64,000 bases of DNA from CAWDMN01 sp963803155 (GTDB taxonomy: Bacteria > Acidobacteriota > Terriglobia > Versatilivoradales > Versatilivoraceae), in contig CAWDMN010000074.1 in NCBI GenBank assembly GCA_963803155.1, positions 25,105 through 89,104 of the forward strand, given 5' to 3'. Under the pieces are notes generated by a model that was not told where the DNA came from, made no database searches, and was given only the letters and a program-made list of their open reading frames with translations. Both the position numbers and the translations under genes were made by a program. Positions 9,085 through 18,943 of the stretch are shown in pieces. Each line of letters opens with the position of its first letter. Position 1 is the first letter of the stretch.

Positions 9085-11526
9085 ATGCGTTTTGGAAAGT
9101 TTGATGATAAGCGGCGGGAATATGTGATTACCCGGCCCGACACGCCTCTCCCATGGATCAATTACCTGGGTTGTGAAGCATATTTCGGCCTCATTTCCAA
9201 CACCGCGGGGGGATATTCTTTTTATCGTGACGCCCGTTTGCGCCGCCTTACTCGGTCTCGTTATAACAATGTCCCCTTCGACTTAGGAGGGCGTTATATT
9301 TACCTTCGCGACAATCAGTCGGAAAAGTTTTGGTCTCCTTCCTGGCAGCCCACCCAGTCCAAAATCAAAGAATACAGTTGCCGTCATGGGATGGGATACA
9401 CCGTCATTGGATCCACCCATGACGGAATTCAAGCTGAAACCTGCTATTTTGTTCCGCTGGGCGAAAATTTGGAAATTTGGAAATTAAAAGTCACCAACCA
9501 GAGAAAAAAGAAGAGCAAATTGTCGGTCTTTTCCAGCGTCGAGTTTTGCTTATGGGATGCTTGGGACGATCAAACCAATTTCCAGCGAAATTTTAGTATT
9601 GGCCAGGTGGAAATTGAAGACGAAGTGATTTATCACAAGACGGAATACCGCGAGCGGAGGGATCATTTTGCCTTTTTTGCCTGTTCAGAGAAACTGGCGG
9701 GATTTGATACCCAGCGGGATGTCTTCCTGGGTCCCTATCATGGCTGGGATTGTCCGGCGGCCGTGGAACGGGGAAAATCATTTGACTCGGTGGCTCATGG
9801 TTGGGCTCCCCTTGGCTCCCACCACATCAAATTCAACCTCAAACCGGGAGAGAGCAAGGAAGTCATTTTTCTGTTGGGCTACCAGGAGAATCCAAAGGAT
9901 CAGAAATTTGATCCACCGGAGGCACAAACCATTAACAAGAAATCGGTCAAGCCCCTGATAGCACGGTATCTGGATCAAAAGAATGTGGAGGCTGCGTTTA
10001 TCGAGCTGAAAAAACATTGGGAACAATTGCTTGGAATTCTGCAGGTGAAAACTCCCGACAAACATACAAACAGGATGGTGAATATTTGGAATGCCTACCA
10101 GTGCATGGCCACATTTAATATGTCCCGATCGGCATCATTTTATGAAAGCGGCATTGGGCGTGGTTTGGGCTTTCGCGATTCCAATCAGGATTTGCTAGGT
10201 TTTGTACATATGGTCCCCGCTCGAGCCCGGGAACGAGTTCTGGATTTGGCGGCCACTCAGCTTGAAGCCGGGGGAGCGTATCACCAGTATCAACCCCTGA
10301 CCAAGCGTGGAAATAACGACGTCGGCGGCAACTTCAATGACGACCCTCTCTGGCTAATTCTGGGGGTTGTGGCCTACCTCGAAGAGACGGGGGATTGGAC
10401 GATCCTGGATGAAATGGTTCCCTACGATAACAATCTGGAGAACGCGACATCTCTGTATGAACACTTGCGGCGGAGCCTGAGGTACACGCTGGAACGATTG
10501 GGACCTCATGGATTGCCTTTAATTGGAAGAGCTGACTGGAATGACTGTCTCAACTTGAATTGTTTTTCCGATACGCCGGGCCAATCATTTCAGACCACGA
10601 CTAACAAGGACGGCAAAGTGGCTGAGTCGGTGTTTATTGCCGGTCTGTTTGTGCTGGCTGCCAAAGAAATGGCTGCGCTGGCTGAACGGCGCGGCCTGCA
10701 GGCAGAGGCGGCTCAATATCGCGAAGAGGCGGCCCGGATGGATTCCGTAGTCCATGAACACGGTTGGGATGGTAAATGGTTTGTTCGCGCCTATGATGAT
10801 TTTGGACGCCGAGTAGGCTCAAACGAATGCAGGGAAGGAAAGATCTTTATTGAGCCTCAGGGTATATGCATCATGGCCGGGATTGGATTGGGGGACGATT
10901 TGGCGAAGAGGGCGCTGGATTCCGTCAACAAAATGATGGCCACGCCGCACGGTATCGTCTTACAACAACCCGCTTATTCCCACTATTACATTGAGTATGG
11001 AGAAATTTCCTCTTATCCCCCCGGCTACAAGGAAAATGCCGGAATATTTTGCCATAACAATCCGTGGATCATGATCGCGGAAACCCAAGTAGGCCATGGT
11101 GACCGCGCTCATGATTACTATTTGCGCATCAACCCTTCCGCGCGGGAGGCGATCAGCGAAATTCATCGCTGTGAGCCTTATGTCTATTCACAGATGATTG
11201 CCGGATGCGATGCCCCTACCCACGGAGAGGCCAAGAACTCCTGGTTGACCGGGACTGCTGCTTGGAATTATGTGGCCATCACCCAGCATATTCTCGGGAT
11301 TCGACCGACCCTGGATGGACTCATGATTGACCCGGTCCTTCCCTCCAGCTGGAGTGGATTTGAAGCTGTCCGCATCTACCGGGGGATTAGATATGAAATT
11401 GCGGTACAACGTGCGGGAAAAGGAAAGAGGAAAAGGGTAATCGTCGATGGTGTTCCCGTGGAAGGCAATATTGTGCCCCTCCCGCCGGAAGGAATTGCGA
11501 AAGTCAAAGTGACTGCCTATATTTAA
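9085..11526 (+). CDS. GH94 phosphorylase, cellobiose phosphorylase type
   Basis: An 813-residue enzyme that fits cellobiose phosphorylase closely in its N-terminus: RREYVITRPDTPLPWINYLG, AGGYSFYRDARLRRLTRSRYNN, and a full GRADWNDCLNL catalytic motif (residues 482-492). Cellobiose phosphorylase converts cellobiose and phosphate to glucose 1-phosphate and glucose in the cytoplasm, saving one ATP per disaccharide. AGGAG (9073-9077) precedes ATG 9085. A cellobiose 2-epimerase-like gene follows, so Glc-Man or related heterodisaccharides from glucomannan could be alternative substrates; that is inference. The specificity label rests on recalled resemblance, not on an alignment. Confidence 0.88.
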   Translation: MRFGKFDDKRREYVITRPDTPLPWINYLGCEAYFGLISNTAGGYSFYRDARLRRLTRSRYNNVPFDLGGRYIYLRDNQSEKFWSPSWQPTQSKIKEYSCRHGMGYTVIGSTHDGIQAETCYFVPLGENLEIWKLKVTNQRKKKSKLSVFSSVEFCLWDAWDDQTNFQRNFSIGQVEIEDEVIYHKTEYRERRDHFAFFACSEKLAGFDTQRDVFLGPYHGWDCPAAVERGKSFDSVAHGWAPLGSHHIKFNLKPGESKEVIFLLGYQENPKDQKFDPPEAQTINKKSVKPLIARYLDQKNVEAAFIELKKHWEQLLGILQVKTPDKHTNRMVNIWNAYQCMATFNMSRSASFYESGIGRGLGFRDSNQDLLGFVHMVPARARERVLDLAATQLEAGGAYHQYQPLTKRGNNDVGGNFNDDPLWLILGVVAYLEETGDWTILDEMVPYDNNLENATSLYEHLRRSLRYTLERLGPHGLPLIGRADWNDCLNLNCFSDTPGQSFQTTTNKDGKVAESVFIAGLFVLAAKEMAALAERRGLQAEAAQYREEAARMDSVVHEHGWDGKWFVRAYDDFGRRVGSNECREGKIFIEPQGICIMAGIGLGDDLAKRALDSVNKMMATPHGIVLQQPAYSHYYIEYGEISSYPPGYKENAGIFCHNNPWIMIAETQVGHGDRAHDYYLRINPSAREAISEIHRCEPYVYSQMIAGCDAPTHGEAKNSWLTGTAAWNYVAITQHILGIRPTLDGLMIDPVLPSSWSGFEAVRIYRGIRYEIAVQRAGKGKRKRVIVDGVPVEGNIVPLPPEGIAKVKVTAYI

Positions 11527-11714
11527 TCTGCACTCTACCGATAAGTATTAAATTATGTTGGGCGGGTTTTACGTTGTTCGAAGACAACAACGGCCTTGAC
11601 TGAGGGATGTCTTTCACCGCAATCCGTGTGTTTTTTTGGGAGGGTTCGGCCACGATTTGGAATTGCCTTCCTTTGCTTTATTTCAATGCTCAACTTAGGA
11701 GCTGCTGCTATTCC

Positions 11715-12929
11715 ATGATCAACGAAAAATCCATTGCCTATCAGCGGTCCACTTTCGAAGCGGAACTAAAAGAAAACATTCTTCCATTCTGGATCAAATA
11801 TGCTCGCGATGACGAATATGGCGGCATTTATGGTCTGGTGACGAATGATTGCCAGGTTTTCAAGGAGGCTCCCAAAGCCTCTGTGATTTGTTCCCGAGTC
11901 CTTTGGACTTACTCAACGGCTTACAGGATTTTCAAGAACGAGCATTACTTGGATATGGCTCATCATGCCTTCCGATTTCTTTTGGATAAATTTTGGGATA
12001 AGGAATTCGGTGGCATTTATTGGTTGCTCGATTATCGTGGAATTCCGATCAGTGACCGAAAACAGATTTATTCCCAGGCGTTTGCCATATATGCCCTGTC
12101 GGAATTCTATCGAGCTGCCGGCGAATCTCGCGCCCTGCAGGTGGCTCGCGAGTTGTATGAAAAAATTGAAGTTCACAGCTATGATCCCCATCATCAGGGC
12201 TATCTTGAGGCTTTGGGGCGCGATTGGATGGAATTGGCCGATATGCGGCTGAGCGCAAAGGATATGAATTGCGCCAAGTCTATGAACACTCATCTGCACA
12301 TCATGGAGGCTTATACAAATCTGCTCCGCGTCTGGGATGATGTTGGCTTGAGGAGAAAACAGGAAAAACTTGTAGATGTGACTTTGAATTGCATTGTCGA
12401 TCCCGAGACTTCCCACTTCAAATTGTTTTTTGATCCGGATTGGGAATCGCTCTCTCATGTGGTTTCTTTTGGACATGACATAGAAGGAAGCTGGTTGCTG
12501 GTGGAAGCCGCTCAGGTCCTGGGAGTGGACTCTCTGGTTCAACGCTGCCAACAAGTGGGTTTGCGAATGGCGGCCGCTGTAAATGAAGAGGGTCTGGATG
12601 AAGAGGGTGGCTTATTTTATGAAGCCGAAGACGGGAAAATTGTGGATCCCGACAAACACTGGTGGGCCCATGCGGAAGCTGTAGTTGGATTCTATAATGC
12701 TTATCAAATGAGCGGAGACGAGCGCTTCTTAGACTCTTCGCGGCAGATTTGGAATTTTATCGAGACAAAATTTGTTGATCGAAAATATGGCGAGTGGTTT
12801 GGCCGCTTGAATCGCAAAGGTCTTCCTTACAACGATGGTTATGAAAAGGAACAATGTAAAGTCGGTCCCTGGAAATGCCCGTATCACAATGCGCGGACTT
12901 GCTTCGAAATGATGGAGAGATTGCCTTGA
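11715..12929 (+). CDS. Cellobiose/mannobiose 2-epimerase (AGE family)
   Basis: A 404-residue N-acylglucosamine 2-epimerase-fold protein, expected to interconvert the reducing-end glucose and mannose of a beta-1,4 disaccharide in the cytoplasm. The (alpha/alpha)6-barrel His motifs that mark cellobiose 2-epimerases are visible: MNTHLHIMEAYTNL, SFGHDIEGSWLL, and WWAHAEAVVGFYNAYQ. ATG 11715 gives the normal family length, and TAGGAG lies about 13 bases upstream; the frame continues back to 11607, but those residues are Cys/Trp-rich and unlike the family. It lies between the GH94 and GH36 genes, a context known from mannan and glucomannan utilisation loci. Confidence 0.85.
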   Translation: MINEKSIAYQRSTFEAELKENILPFWIKYARDDEYGGIYGLVTNDCQVFKEAPKASVICSRVLWTYSTAYRIFKNEHYLDMAHHAFRFLLDKFWDKEFGGIYWLLDYRGIPISDRKQIYSQAFAIYALSEFYRAAGESRALQVARELYEKIEVHSYDPHHQGYLEALGRDWMELADMRLSAKDMNCAKSMNTHLHIMEAYTNLLRVWDDVGLRRKQEKLVDVTLNCIVDPETSHFKLFFDPDWESLSHVVSFGHDIEGSWLLVEAAQVLGVDSLVQRCQQVGLRMAAAVNEEGLDEEGGLFYEAEDGKIVDPDKHWWAHAEAVVGFYNAYQMSGDERFLDSSRQIWNFIETKFVDRKYGEWFGRLNRKGLPYNDGYEKEQCKVGPWKCPYHNARTCFEMMERLP

Positions 12930-13042
12930 GAATTTTGAGGGGAAGAACGAGCAATCTTGAGCAATGGTTTGGATCGCCGTTGGATTGGAGGCTAAAAAGT
13001 AAAGGAAATCACGCCGCCAGAAATGAAAAGTGGGAGAGAAAT

Positions 13043-15265
13043 ATGAGAGCGTTGGGGAAATTCAGATGGTCTATATTCATGATCGTTACTCTATTGCCTG
13101 GGATCTGTGGCTGCCTTATTGGGGCGGATGGTTTAGGCTCTGTTCGTTATATGTCCGAAAAGAAAATCTGGGTTTTGGAGACCGATCATTCCTCTTATGC
13201 TTTGGGCATCAATGAACTCAACGCCGTGCAGAATCTCTTCTGGGGCGGCAGGATCCAGGAAGATCAGGATTTTGATGTGGCCAAGACCCGGGACGATTAT
13301 GCGTTTGAAAATCGGGAGGGTATGACACCTGAAGAATACCCCGGCTGGGGCGGGATGCGTTATTCCGAGCCAGCTCTGAAGGTGACTTTCAATGATGGAG
13401 TTCGTGATTTGGTTTTGATATATGTTTCCCATCAGGTGGAACATGATCAATTGACGATTCGTCTCAAAGATATTCAATCTGAGTTATATGTAAGTTTGAA
13501 GTATGTTGTCTTTCCCAAATGTGATTTGATTCAGAAACAGACGGAAATAGAAAACAAAACGGGACAGGCGGTTTTGCTAGAGAGTGCTCAGAGCGGAGTT
13601 TGGTATATGCCATTTGGCGAAGGGTATCGGCTGAGTTACCTGACCGGCCGGTGGGCGGGCGAAACACAGTTGATGCGTGAAGAGGTTCATCCTGGCAAAA
13701 AGGTGCTGGAAAGCCGGCGTGGCAACACCAGTCATCAGGCCAATCCTTGGTTTGCTCTGGACTATCGGGGGCAGGCAAACGAAGACAATGGCCGCGTTTG
13801 GTTTGGAGCCATCGGTTGGAGTGGCAACTGGAAGTTGGTGATCGAGCAGACCCCTAATCAACAGGTCCGGGTGACTGGTGGCTATAATGATTTTGATTTT
13901 GGTTACCTTTTAAGATCTGGAGAAAAATTGGAGACTCCCGCCTTCGTCGGAGGTTACACCGATCAGGGATTTGGCGAGGCTTCGCGCCTTTTTCACCGCT
14001 TTCAGCGGGAAGTTCTCGCGCCAGACAGGACGAATCCACATCCTCGGCCAGTTCTTTATAATTCGTGGGAAGCGACTTTATTCGACGTGAATGAAGCCGG
14101 ACAAAAAAGCTTGGCGGAAAAAGCGGCCCAAATCGGAGTCGAGTTATTTGTCATGGACGACGGCTGGTTTGGCGCTCGTAATGACGATCGAGCCGGCTTG
14201 GGAGACTGGGTCGTAAATCCGAAAAAATTTCCCCAAGGGCTAAACGGATTGATTGATGCGGTGAATAACCTGGGGATGAAATTCGGGCTTTGGGTGGAAC
14301 CGGAAATGATTAATCCCAACAGTGATCTATATAGAAAGCACCCGGATTGGGCCATCAATTTCCCAGGCAGACCCAGGACGGAAGGGCGAAATCAGCTCAT
14401 CCTTAATTTGGCGCGGCAGGAAGTCAAAGAGCACATTTATGCCGTGTTGGAAAAACTGTTGGCGGAAAATCCTAATATAGCTTTCCTGAAATGGGATATG
14501 AATCGACACTTCACGGAACCCGGTTGGGGGGAGGCGCCGAAAGAAGAGCAAAAGAAAATCTACGTCAAGTATGTCAACAATGTCTATGAAATCTTCGATC
14601 GACTTCGGGCCAAATACCCAAAGATTGAGATCGAATCCTGCTCAGGTGGCGGAGGGCGGGTCGACCTCGGAATTTTGAAGCGGGTCGACGAGGTTTGGAC
14701 GTCTGATAATACCGAAGCCTTCGACCGATTGCGAATTCAGGAAGGATTCAGCTTCGCCTATGCGCCGAAGATGATGATGGATTGGGTTACCGATGTCCCG
14801 AATATGAATGGACGCATCACTCCGCTCAAATATCGATTCCTGGTTGCTATGCAAGGCGCCCTTGGAATTGGCAGCAATCTGAATCAATGGAAAGATGAAG
14901 ATTTTGCGCTGGCAACCAAAATGGTTTCCACTTACAAGAAGATTCGTGGGACGGTGCAACAGGGCAAATTGTATCGGCTCTCCTCGCCAAGGGAAGGGGA
15001 GTCAACCGCTAATCAATATGTTTCGGAGGATGGAAAACAGGCTGTTCTTTTTGCTTTTCGGCAGGCCCAGCAATTCAACCGCTTGTTGCCCCCCGTTTAT
15101 TTCAAAGGCTTGGATCCCGCTGCTAAGTATAAGATTCAGACCATTGACGATAAAATGACTGAAACTCAAACCGAAGCGAGTGGTTCCTTCCTGATGAATC
15201 AGGGGCTGAATTTGAAGCTCGGCGGGGATTTCGACAGCACGATGATAATATTGGAGAGGATATAA
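13043..15265 (+). CDS. GH36 alpha-galactosidase, predicted lipoprotein
   Basis: A 740-residue enzyme that removes alpha-1,6-linked galactose from galactomannan or raffinose-type oligosaccharides by a retaining mechanism. The catalytic nucleophile lies in FLKWDMNR (Asp485) and the acid/base in WTSDNTEAFDRL (Asp555). The family hallmarks FVMDDGWFGAR, GLWVEPEMINP and ESCSGGGGRVDLG are also present. ATG 13043 follows GGGAGAG and opens a basic, hydrophobic leader ending ICGC, a plausible lipobox with Cys24; the enzyme would then sit on a membrane surface outside the cytoplasm. Upstream in-frame codons to 12875 overlap the epimerase gene and give no family residues. It is the only exported enzyme in the sugar island. 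Confidence 0.92.
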   Translation: MRALGKFRWSIFMIVTLLPGICGCLIGADGLGSVRYMSEKKIWVLETDHSSYALGINELNAVQNLFWGGRIQEDQDFDVAKTRDDYAFENREGMTPEEYPGWGGMRYSEPALKVTFNDGVRDLVLIYVSHQVEHDQLTIRLKDIQSELYVSLKYVVFPKCDLIQKQTEIENKTGQAVLLESAQSGVWYMPFGEGYRLSYLTGRWAGETQLMREEVHPGKKVLESRRGNTSHQANPWFALDYRGQANEDNGRVWFGAIGWSGNWKLVIEQTPNQQVRVTGGYNDFDFGYLLRSGEKLETPAFVGGYTDQGFGEASRLFHRFQREVLAPDRTNPHPRPVLYNSWEATLFDVNEAGQKSLAEKAAQIGVELFVMDDGWFGARNDDRAGLGDWVVNPKKFPQGLNGLIDAVNNLGMKFGLWVEPEMINPNSDLYRKHPDWAINFPGRPRTEGRNQLILNLARQEVKEHIYAVLEKLLAENPNIAFLKWDMNRHFTEPGWGEAPKEEQKKIYVKYVNNVYEIFDRLRAKYPKIEIESCSGGGGRVDLGILKRVDEVWTSDNTEAFDRLRIQEGFSFAYAPKMMMDWVTDVPNMNGRITPLKYRFLVAMQGALGIGSNLNQWKDEDFALATKMVSTYKKIRGTVQQGKLYRLSSPREGESTANQYVSEDGKQAVLFAFRQAQQFNRLLPPVYFKGLDPAAKYKIQTIDDKMTETQTEASGSFLMNQGLNLKLGGDFDSTMIILERI

Positions 15266-15277
15266 GGATTCGGATGT

Positions 15278-15348
15278 CCTTTTGTAGGCATCGGCATCGC
15301 AATCGAAATTGCGGTTCATCATAATCGATGCCGATCGATCCCAAAAGG
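15278..15348. repeat. Long imperfect inverted repeat after the GH36 gene
   Basis: The arm at 15278-15299 (containing CATCGGCATCG) and the arm at 15326-15348 are near-perfect reverse complements of 22-23 bases. A second small stem, GCAAT/ATTGC (15299-15303 with 15308-15312), sits inside. It lies between convergent genes. It could be a bidirectional transcription end structure or a small palindromic element; no T-run supports a classical terminator. Confidence 0.55.
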
Positions 15349-15443
15349 AGATGCACCCTGCTTAAAAAGGATTGAATTAGTTTAATCGAGTTGAGAAAAA
15401 ATCAAAGCAAGGGCTGGCCGCTGTTCCAATCCGGCACAATGAA

Positions 15444-16727
15444 TCATTCATAACGCAAACACTCGATTGGGTCGAGTTTGGAGGCTTGCCGCGCCGGCCA
15501 GACTCCGAATATCAAGCCAATCATGATGGAGACCGATAATCCTGCAATAACGGCCCAGGAGGGGATTGACGAAGGCATGTCGGGAAGTACGAACATCAAA
15601 ATCAGGCTCGTGACCATGGATAATATAATTCCGATCACTCCTCCCACTGCCGTGAGGGTCATGGCTTCAAACAAGAATTGAGTCACAATATCTCTACGCT
15701 TGGCTCCAATCGCCTTGCGGATTCCGATCTCCCGGGTGCGCTCCGTCACGCTAACCAGCATAATATTCATTACTCCAATCCCCCCGACCAACAAACCAAC
15801 TCCGGAAATGGCGATGGCGATCATTCCAATTGCGGCGAAAATCGAATCGAATTGTTGCATTAGTCGATCCGCTGTGCTGAGATCAAAATTATTGGGCTCA
15901 TTAAATTTGACTCCCCGCTCACGCCGCAAAATTTCCTCTGCTTGTTCGAGCGCCGCTGGCATTTGTCCAGGCTTTGCGCCAATCATGAGAAGCAGATATT
16001 CTACTTTGGGGGAAAACTTTAAGGCAGTCCGTTGAGGGATGAAAACGGCGCTATCATCTTCACTTTCACCCAAAAAGCTGCCTTTGCGTTTCTCTAATAC
16101 TCCAATCACTTCATACCGTCGCCCTCCCATCATGATTTCCCGGCCTGTAATCTGGTTCACATTGGGAAACAATGCTTTGACGACATCTGGGCCGATGACC
16201 ATGACATCACGGCGGTGCATGTCATCCATTTCACTGATATAACGTCCTTGTTCAATGGTGAGATGAGTCAATTCTCCATAATTTGCCGAAGTAGCCTGTA
16301 GATTGGCCTGCTTATAGGTATTTCCGCCATACGTCATGGTCCTATCAGTCCTAATGTCAAACTGGACCCAAGCAACATCTTGGATGGCAGTCGTTTGTGT
16401 CTTCAGAGCTATTGCATTTTCGACTGTCAGGGTCTTGCGAGTCCATTCTTTTCGATCCCGATTGCCCAAATGAGGGCCGGTTGTGAGATGGAAAGCCCAA
16501 ATATTGTTTGCCCCGAATTCATTTACCAAGACTTCCACATTCTTGCGCATTCCAGTCAGGATGGAAGCAATAACGACAACGGTCAATACACCCACAACTA
16601 TACCCAGCACCGTCAAAAAACTGCGGACTTTATTGCTGCGCAAATTGGCGAGGGCCATCAGCACATTTTCTTTGGGTGTTCCGCTTAAATTTTTATACCA
16701 ATTGGTCTCTTTTAGTTTTCCGAACAT
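15444..16727 (-). CDS. MacB-like ABC transporter permease
   Basis: A 427-residue permease of the MacB/FtsX type. It has an N-terminal transmembrane helix (residues about 36-60, LTVLGIVVGVLTVVVIASI), a large periplasmic MacB_PCD domain, and three C-terminal helices with the typical NIMLVSVTERTREIGIRKAIGA loop. These proteins transmit ATP-driven motion across the membrane, often for efflux or lipoprotein handling. It is followed upstream (minus strand) by a second permease of the same class at 16796, only 68 bases away. No ATPase or membrane-fusion subunit lies nearby, so the partners must be encoded elsewhere or be shared. Confidence 0.9.
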   Translation of the reverse strand: MFGKLKETNWYKNLSGTPKENVLMALANLRSNKVRSFLTVLGIVVGVLTVVVIASILTGMRKNVEVLVNEFGANNIWAFHLTTGPHLGNRDRKEWTRKTLTVENAIALKTQTTAIQDVAWVQFDIRTDRTMTYGGNTYKQANLQATSANYGELTHLTIEQGRYISEMDDMHRRDVMVIGPDVVKALFPNVNQITGREIMMGGRRYEVIGVLEKRKGSFLGESEDDSAVFIPQRTALKFSPKVEYLLLMIGAKPGQMPAALEQAEEILRRERGVKFNEPNNFDLSTADRLMQQFDSIFAAIGMIAIAISGVGLLVGGIGVMNIMLVSVTERTREIGIRKAIGAKRRDIVTQFLFEAMTLTAVGGVIGIILSMVTSLILMFVLPDMPSSIPSWAVIAGLSVSIMIGLIFGVWPARQASKLDPIECLRYE

Positions 16728-16795
16728 GAGAGTGATCCCGAATCAAACATTTTTTCTTTGGGCAATCAAGAACATGAAACATGAAACAAAAAACA

Positions 16796-18043
16796 TCAAC
16801 CGGTCCGAGCCAAGGCGACAATTGGATCTAACCGAGAGGCTTTGAATGCCGGGTAAATTCCGGCGATCATGCCGATTCCCCCGGAAACCAGCAGCGACAA
16901 CAAAATATATCCGACTGTAATCGTCATCGGGATTGGGGTGGCGACTCTTATAATCCATGAAATCGACGCCGCAAGTAAGAGGCCGAGCACTCCTCCAATC
17001 GAAGTCAAGGCGGAGGATTCAATGAGAAATTGCGTCATGACTTGACGCCTAGTGGCGCCAATCGCTTTGCGAAGCCCGATTTCAAAAGTTCGTTCGGTGA
17101 CGCTCACCAGCATAATGTTCATCACGACAATTCCCCCCACAACGAGGGAAATCAGGGTAATCGGCGTGACGACCATGGCAATGGCGCCAGTAAAAGAGTC
17201 GACTTCGCTATTGATTTGCGAGGTGTCAAGGATAACAAAATTATTTTCATCTTTTGGCTTTAATCCGCGAAAGGCCCTCATGAGTATCGTAACCTGATCA
17301 ATCGTAAATGGGAATGCTTCCCGGTTGGGGGCCGCGCCGCGAATTCCAATACTCTGGTTCTTCCCAAATATCCGCTCAAAAGTGGTCAGGGGAATATAGA
17401 CATTATTGTCCAATGAACCACCAAACATCGAGCCCAGCTTGGACTCCACGCCGATCACCTGCAATGGGTATTCTTTGACTCGAAGAGTCTTCCCCACTGG
17501 ATCCACGTGAGGGAAGAATTTTTCTTTCACATCCATGCCAATTACACAAAGGAACATGGCGTGATCTACTTCAAAGGGAATGAAGAAACGACCCTCTGCC
17601 AATGTCATGTTGCGAATTTGGGCCATTTCCGAGGTGACTCCCATTACATGCGTTCCGTATAGCTCTTCACCTTCCTGTTTCAAATCGGCCTGATTGTGTT
17701 GTTCCGCCCCGACAGTGGTACAAGTGGTGCATTGTTGGCGGATCCAATCCAGTTCTTCCCATTTGACTTTTTTATTGCGGCGGACCATTTTTTCCCATTC
17801 TTCATCAGTCAAACGGCCCACGGCTCCCACGCGAGTAATATAAAAGGTGTCGGCGCCCAGCATTTTGGTGACATTTTGCAAAACGTAAGTATTGAGGCCA
17901 CTGATGGAGGCACCTACGACAACTACGGATGCAACACCGATAATTATTCCCAGGAGAGTCAGAAAAGCACGCAATTTGTGCGAAAAAATAGATTGAAAGG
18001 CAATTCGTGCAGCGTCTGCATAAAATGAGTATAGTCGTCTCAT
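16796..18043 (-). CDS. MacB-like ABC transporter permease
   Basis: A 415-residue paralogue of the neighbouring permease, first gene of the two-gene minus-strand run. It has the N-terminal helix LTLLGIIIGVASVVVVGASI, a periplasmic domain and the C-terminal FtsX core with NIMLVSVTERTFEIGLRKAIGATRRQ. The periplasmic domain contains CTTC, unusual for the family and possibly a disulfide pair. The two permeases differ enough in the outer domain to suggest a heterodimer rather than a recent duplication. Function beyond the fold is not visible. Confidence 0.9.
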   Translation of the reverse strand: MRRLYSFYADAARIAFQSIFSHKLRAFLTLLGIIIGVASVVVVGASISGLNTYVLQNVTKMLGADTFYITRVGAVGRLTDEEWEKMVRRNKKVKWEELDWIRQQCTTCTTVGAEQHNQADLKQEGEELYGTHVMGVTSEMAQIRNMTLAEGRFFIPFEVDHAMFLCVIGMDVKEKFFPHVDPVGKTLRVKEYPLQVIGVESKLGSMFGGSLDNNVYIPLTTFERIFGKNQSIGIRGAAPNREAFPFTIDQVTILMRAFRGLKPKDENNFVILDTSQINSEVDSFTGAIAMVVTPITLISLVVGGIVVMNIMLVSVTERTFEIGLRKAIGATRRQVMTQFLIESSALTSIGGVLGLLLAASISWIIRVATPIPMTITVGYILLSLLVSGGIGMIAGIYPAFKASRLDPIVALARTG

Positions 18044-18339
18044 AACAGTATTAAAATACGTTACGTCACCGAAAATAGTTCCAAAAAATCATGCGCAAAA
18101 GCCTCAAAGCCGATAAATTCTTTTTCCACTATATTGATAAGCAGGGAGGCTATAAATTATGCCCTGAATTTAGATATAGATAAAACAGGCTGCTCCTTGC
18201 CGCAAAAACACTCTGTTCAATGGGCTGGTTGACTTCAGGAGAGGTTGCATGAAATGGGCAGGGCCTTCCTTAATCCTTCTTTCCCCTTTTTAGATGAGGA
18301 ACAATGAATAGCCTTTACTGCCATTTACAAAAACAACTG
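18044..18339. other. Divergent intergenic region, no gene seen
   Basis: A+T-rich spacer between the start of the permease pair and the tRNA promoter. It must hold the minus-strand promoter for the permeases, but I could not pick out confident boxes. Confidence 0.4.
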
Positions 18340-18367
18340 TTGACAATCAAAGGTGAATGATTATAAT
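18340..18367 (+). promoter_or_regulatory. Consensus sigma-70 promoter for tRNA-Asn
   Basis: TTGACA at 18340-18345 and TATAAT at 18362-18367 are exact consensus hexamers with a 16-base spacer. The tRNA begins 27 bases after the -10 box. This is the best-matched housekeeping promoter in the window and fits the strong transcription expected of a tRNA gene. Confidence 0.85.
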
Positions 18368-18394
18368 TACCAACTTGTTTCGTGGTGTGTTTTT

Positions 18395-18469
18395 TCCTCA
18401 GTAGCTCAATGGCAGAGCATCCGGCTGTTAACCGGAGGGTTGTAGGTTCGAGTCCTACCTGGGGAGCCA
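18395..18469 (+). tRNA. tRNA-Asn (anticodon GTT), CCA encoded
   Basis: A full cloverleaf is visible. The 7-bp acceptor stem is TCCTCAG with CTGGGGA (one U-G pair), the D-stem is GCTC/GAGC, and the anticodon stem TCCGG/CCGGA encloses loop CTGTTAA with anticodon GTT. The T-stem GTAGG/CCTAC encloses TTCGAGT. The discriminator is G, the expected base for tRNA-Asn, and the CCA end is encoded at 18467-18469. Confidence 0.97.
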
Positions 18470-18506
18470 GATTAGTATCCACAGTTGTTTTTGTGGTCAG
18501 AATAGT

Positions 18507-18546
18507 GGGGGAATGATTTCTTAGAGGTCATTTCCCCTTTTTCTTT
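18507..18546 (+). terminator. Rho-independent terminator after tRNA-Asn
   Basis: GGGGGAATGA (18507-18516) pairs with TCATTTCCCC (18528-18537) with one bulge, followed by a T-rich run. It lies 38 bases past the tRNA end, as expected for its terminator. Confidence 0.75.
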
Positions 18547-18943
18547 TTGGGGGTGGATTTTTCACAGGGGGCAGTAATCGCGCAAGGGGAAGTGTCGATT
18601 GGAAAGAGCAATTTCCTTCTTGACCAAAATCAATTTTGGGATTTAAAAAAAGGTGAGGAATCCGAACCGATGGCATTGAAATAACGGAGTGACCCATTGA
18701 GCGTTGAATTTGACGAATTCGATCAGCACAATTGATTTGATGGTTTGACTGATGAACTGTGTAATGCAATCAAATCGACAAAGTTTACCGCTCTTTTCAA
18801 CAGGACACATTGAAGAATCTCCCAAAAATCTTGCCGGTCGATGCAAGCGCGCCCATTTCTTTGCGTCAGGAGGGAATAAAATTTATTGCCTATCGAAATA
18901 AGTCGAAAGACCAAAAAAAATCACCCCATCGTTTGCGCTCAAT
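18547..18943. other. Gap without a supported gene
   Basis: About 400 bases between the tRNA terminator and the 3' end of the SBBP gene. Several short frames exist on both strands, but none has a ribosome site or a recognisable product. Confidence 0.4.

Noticed and set aside
11572..11592. Hairpin CGTTGTT/AACAACG after the second GH94 gene considered as terminator
   Set aside because: The stem is only 7 bp with no T-run after it.
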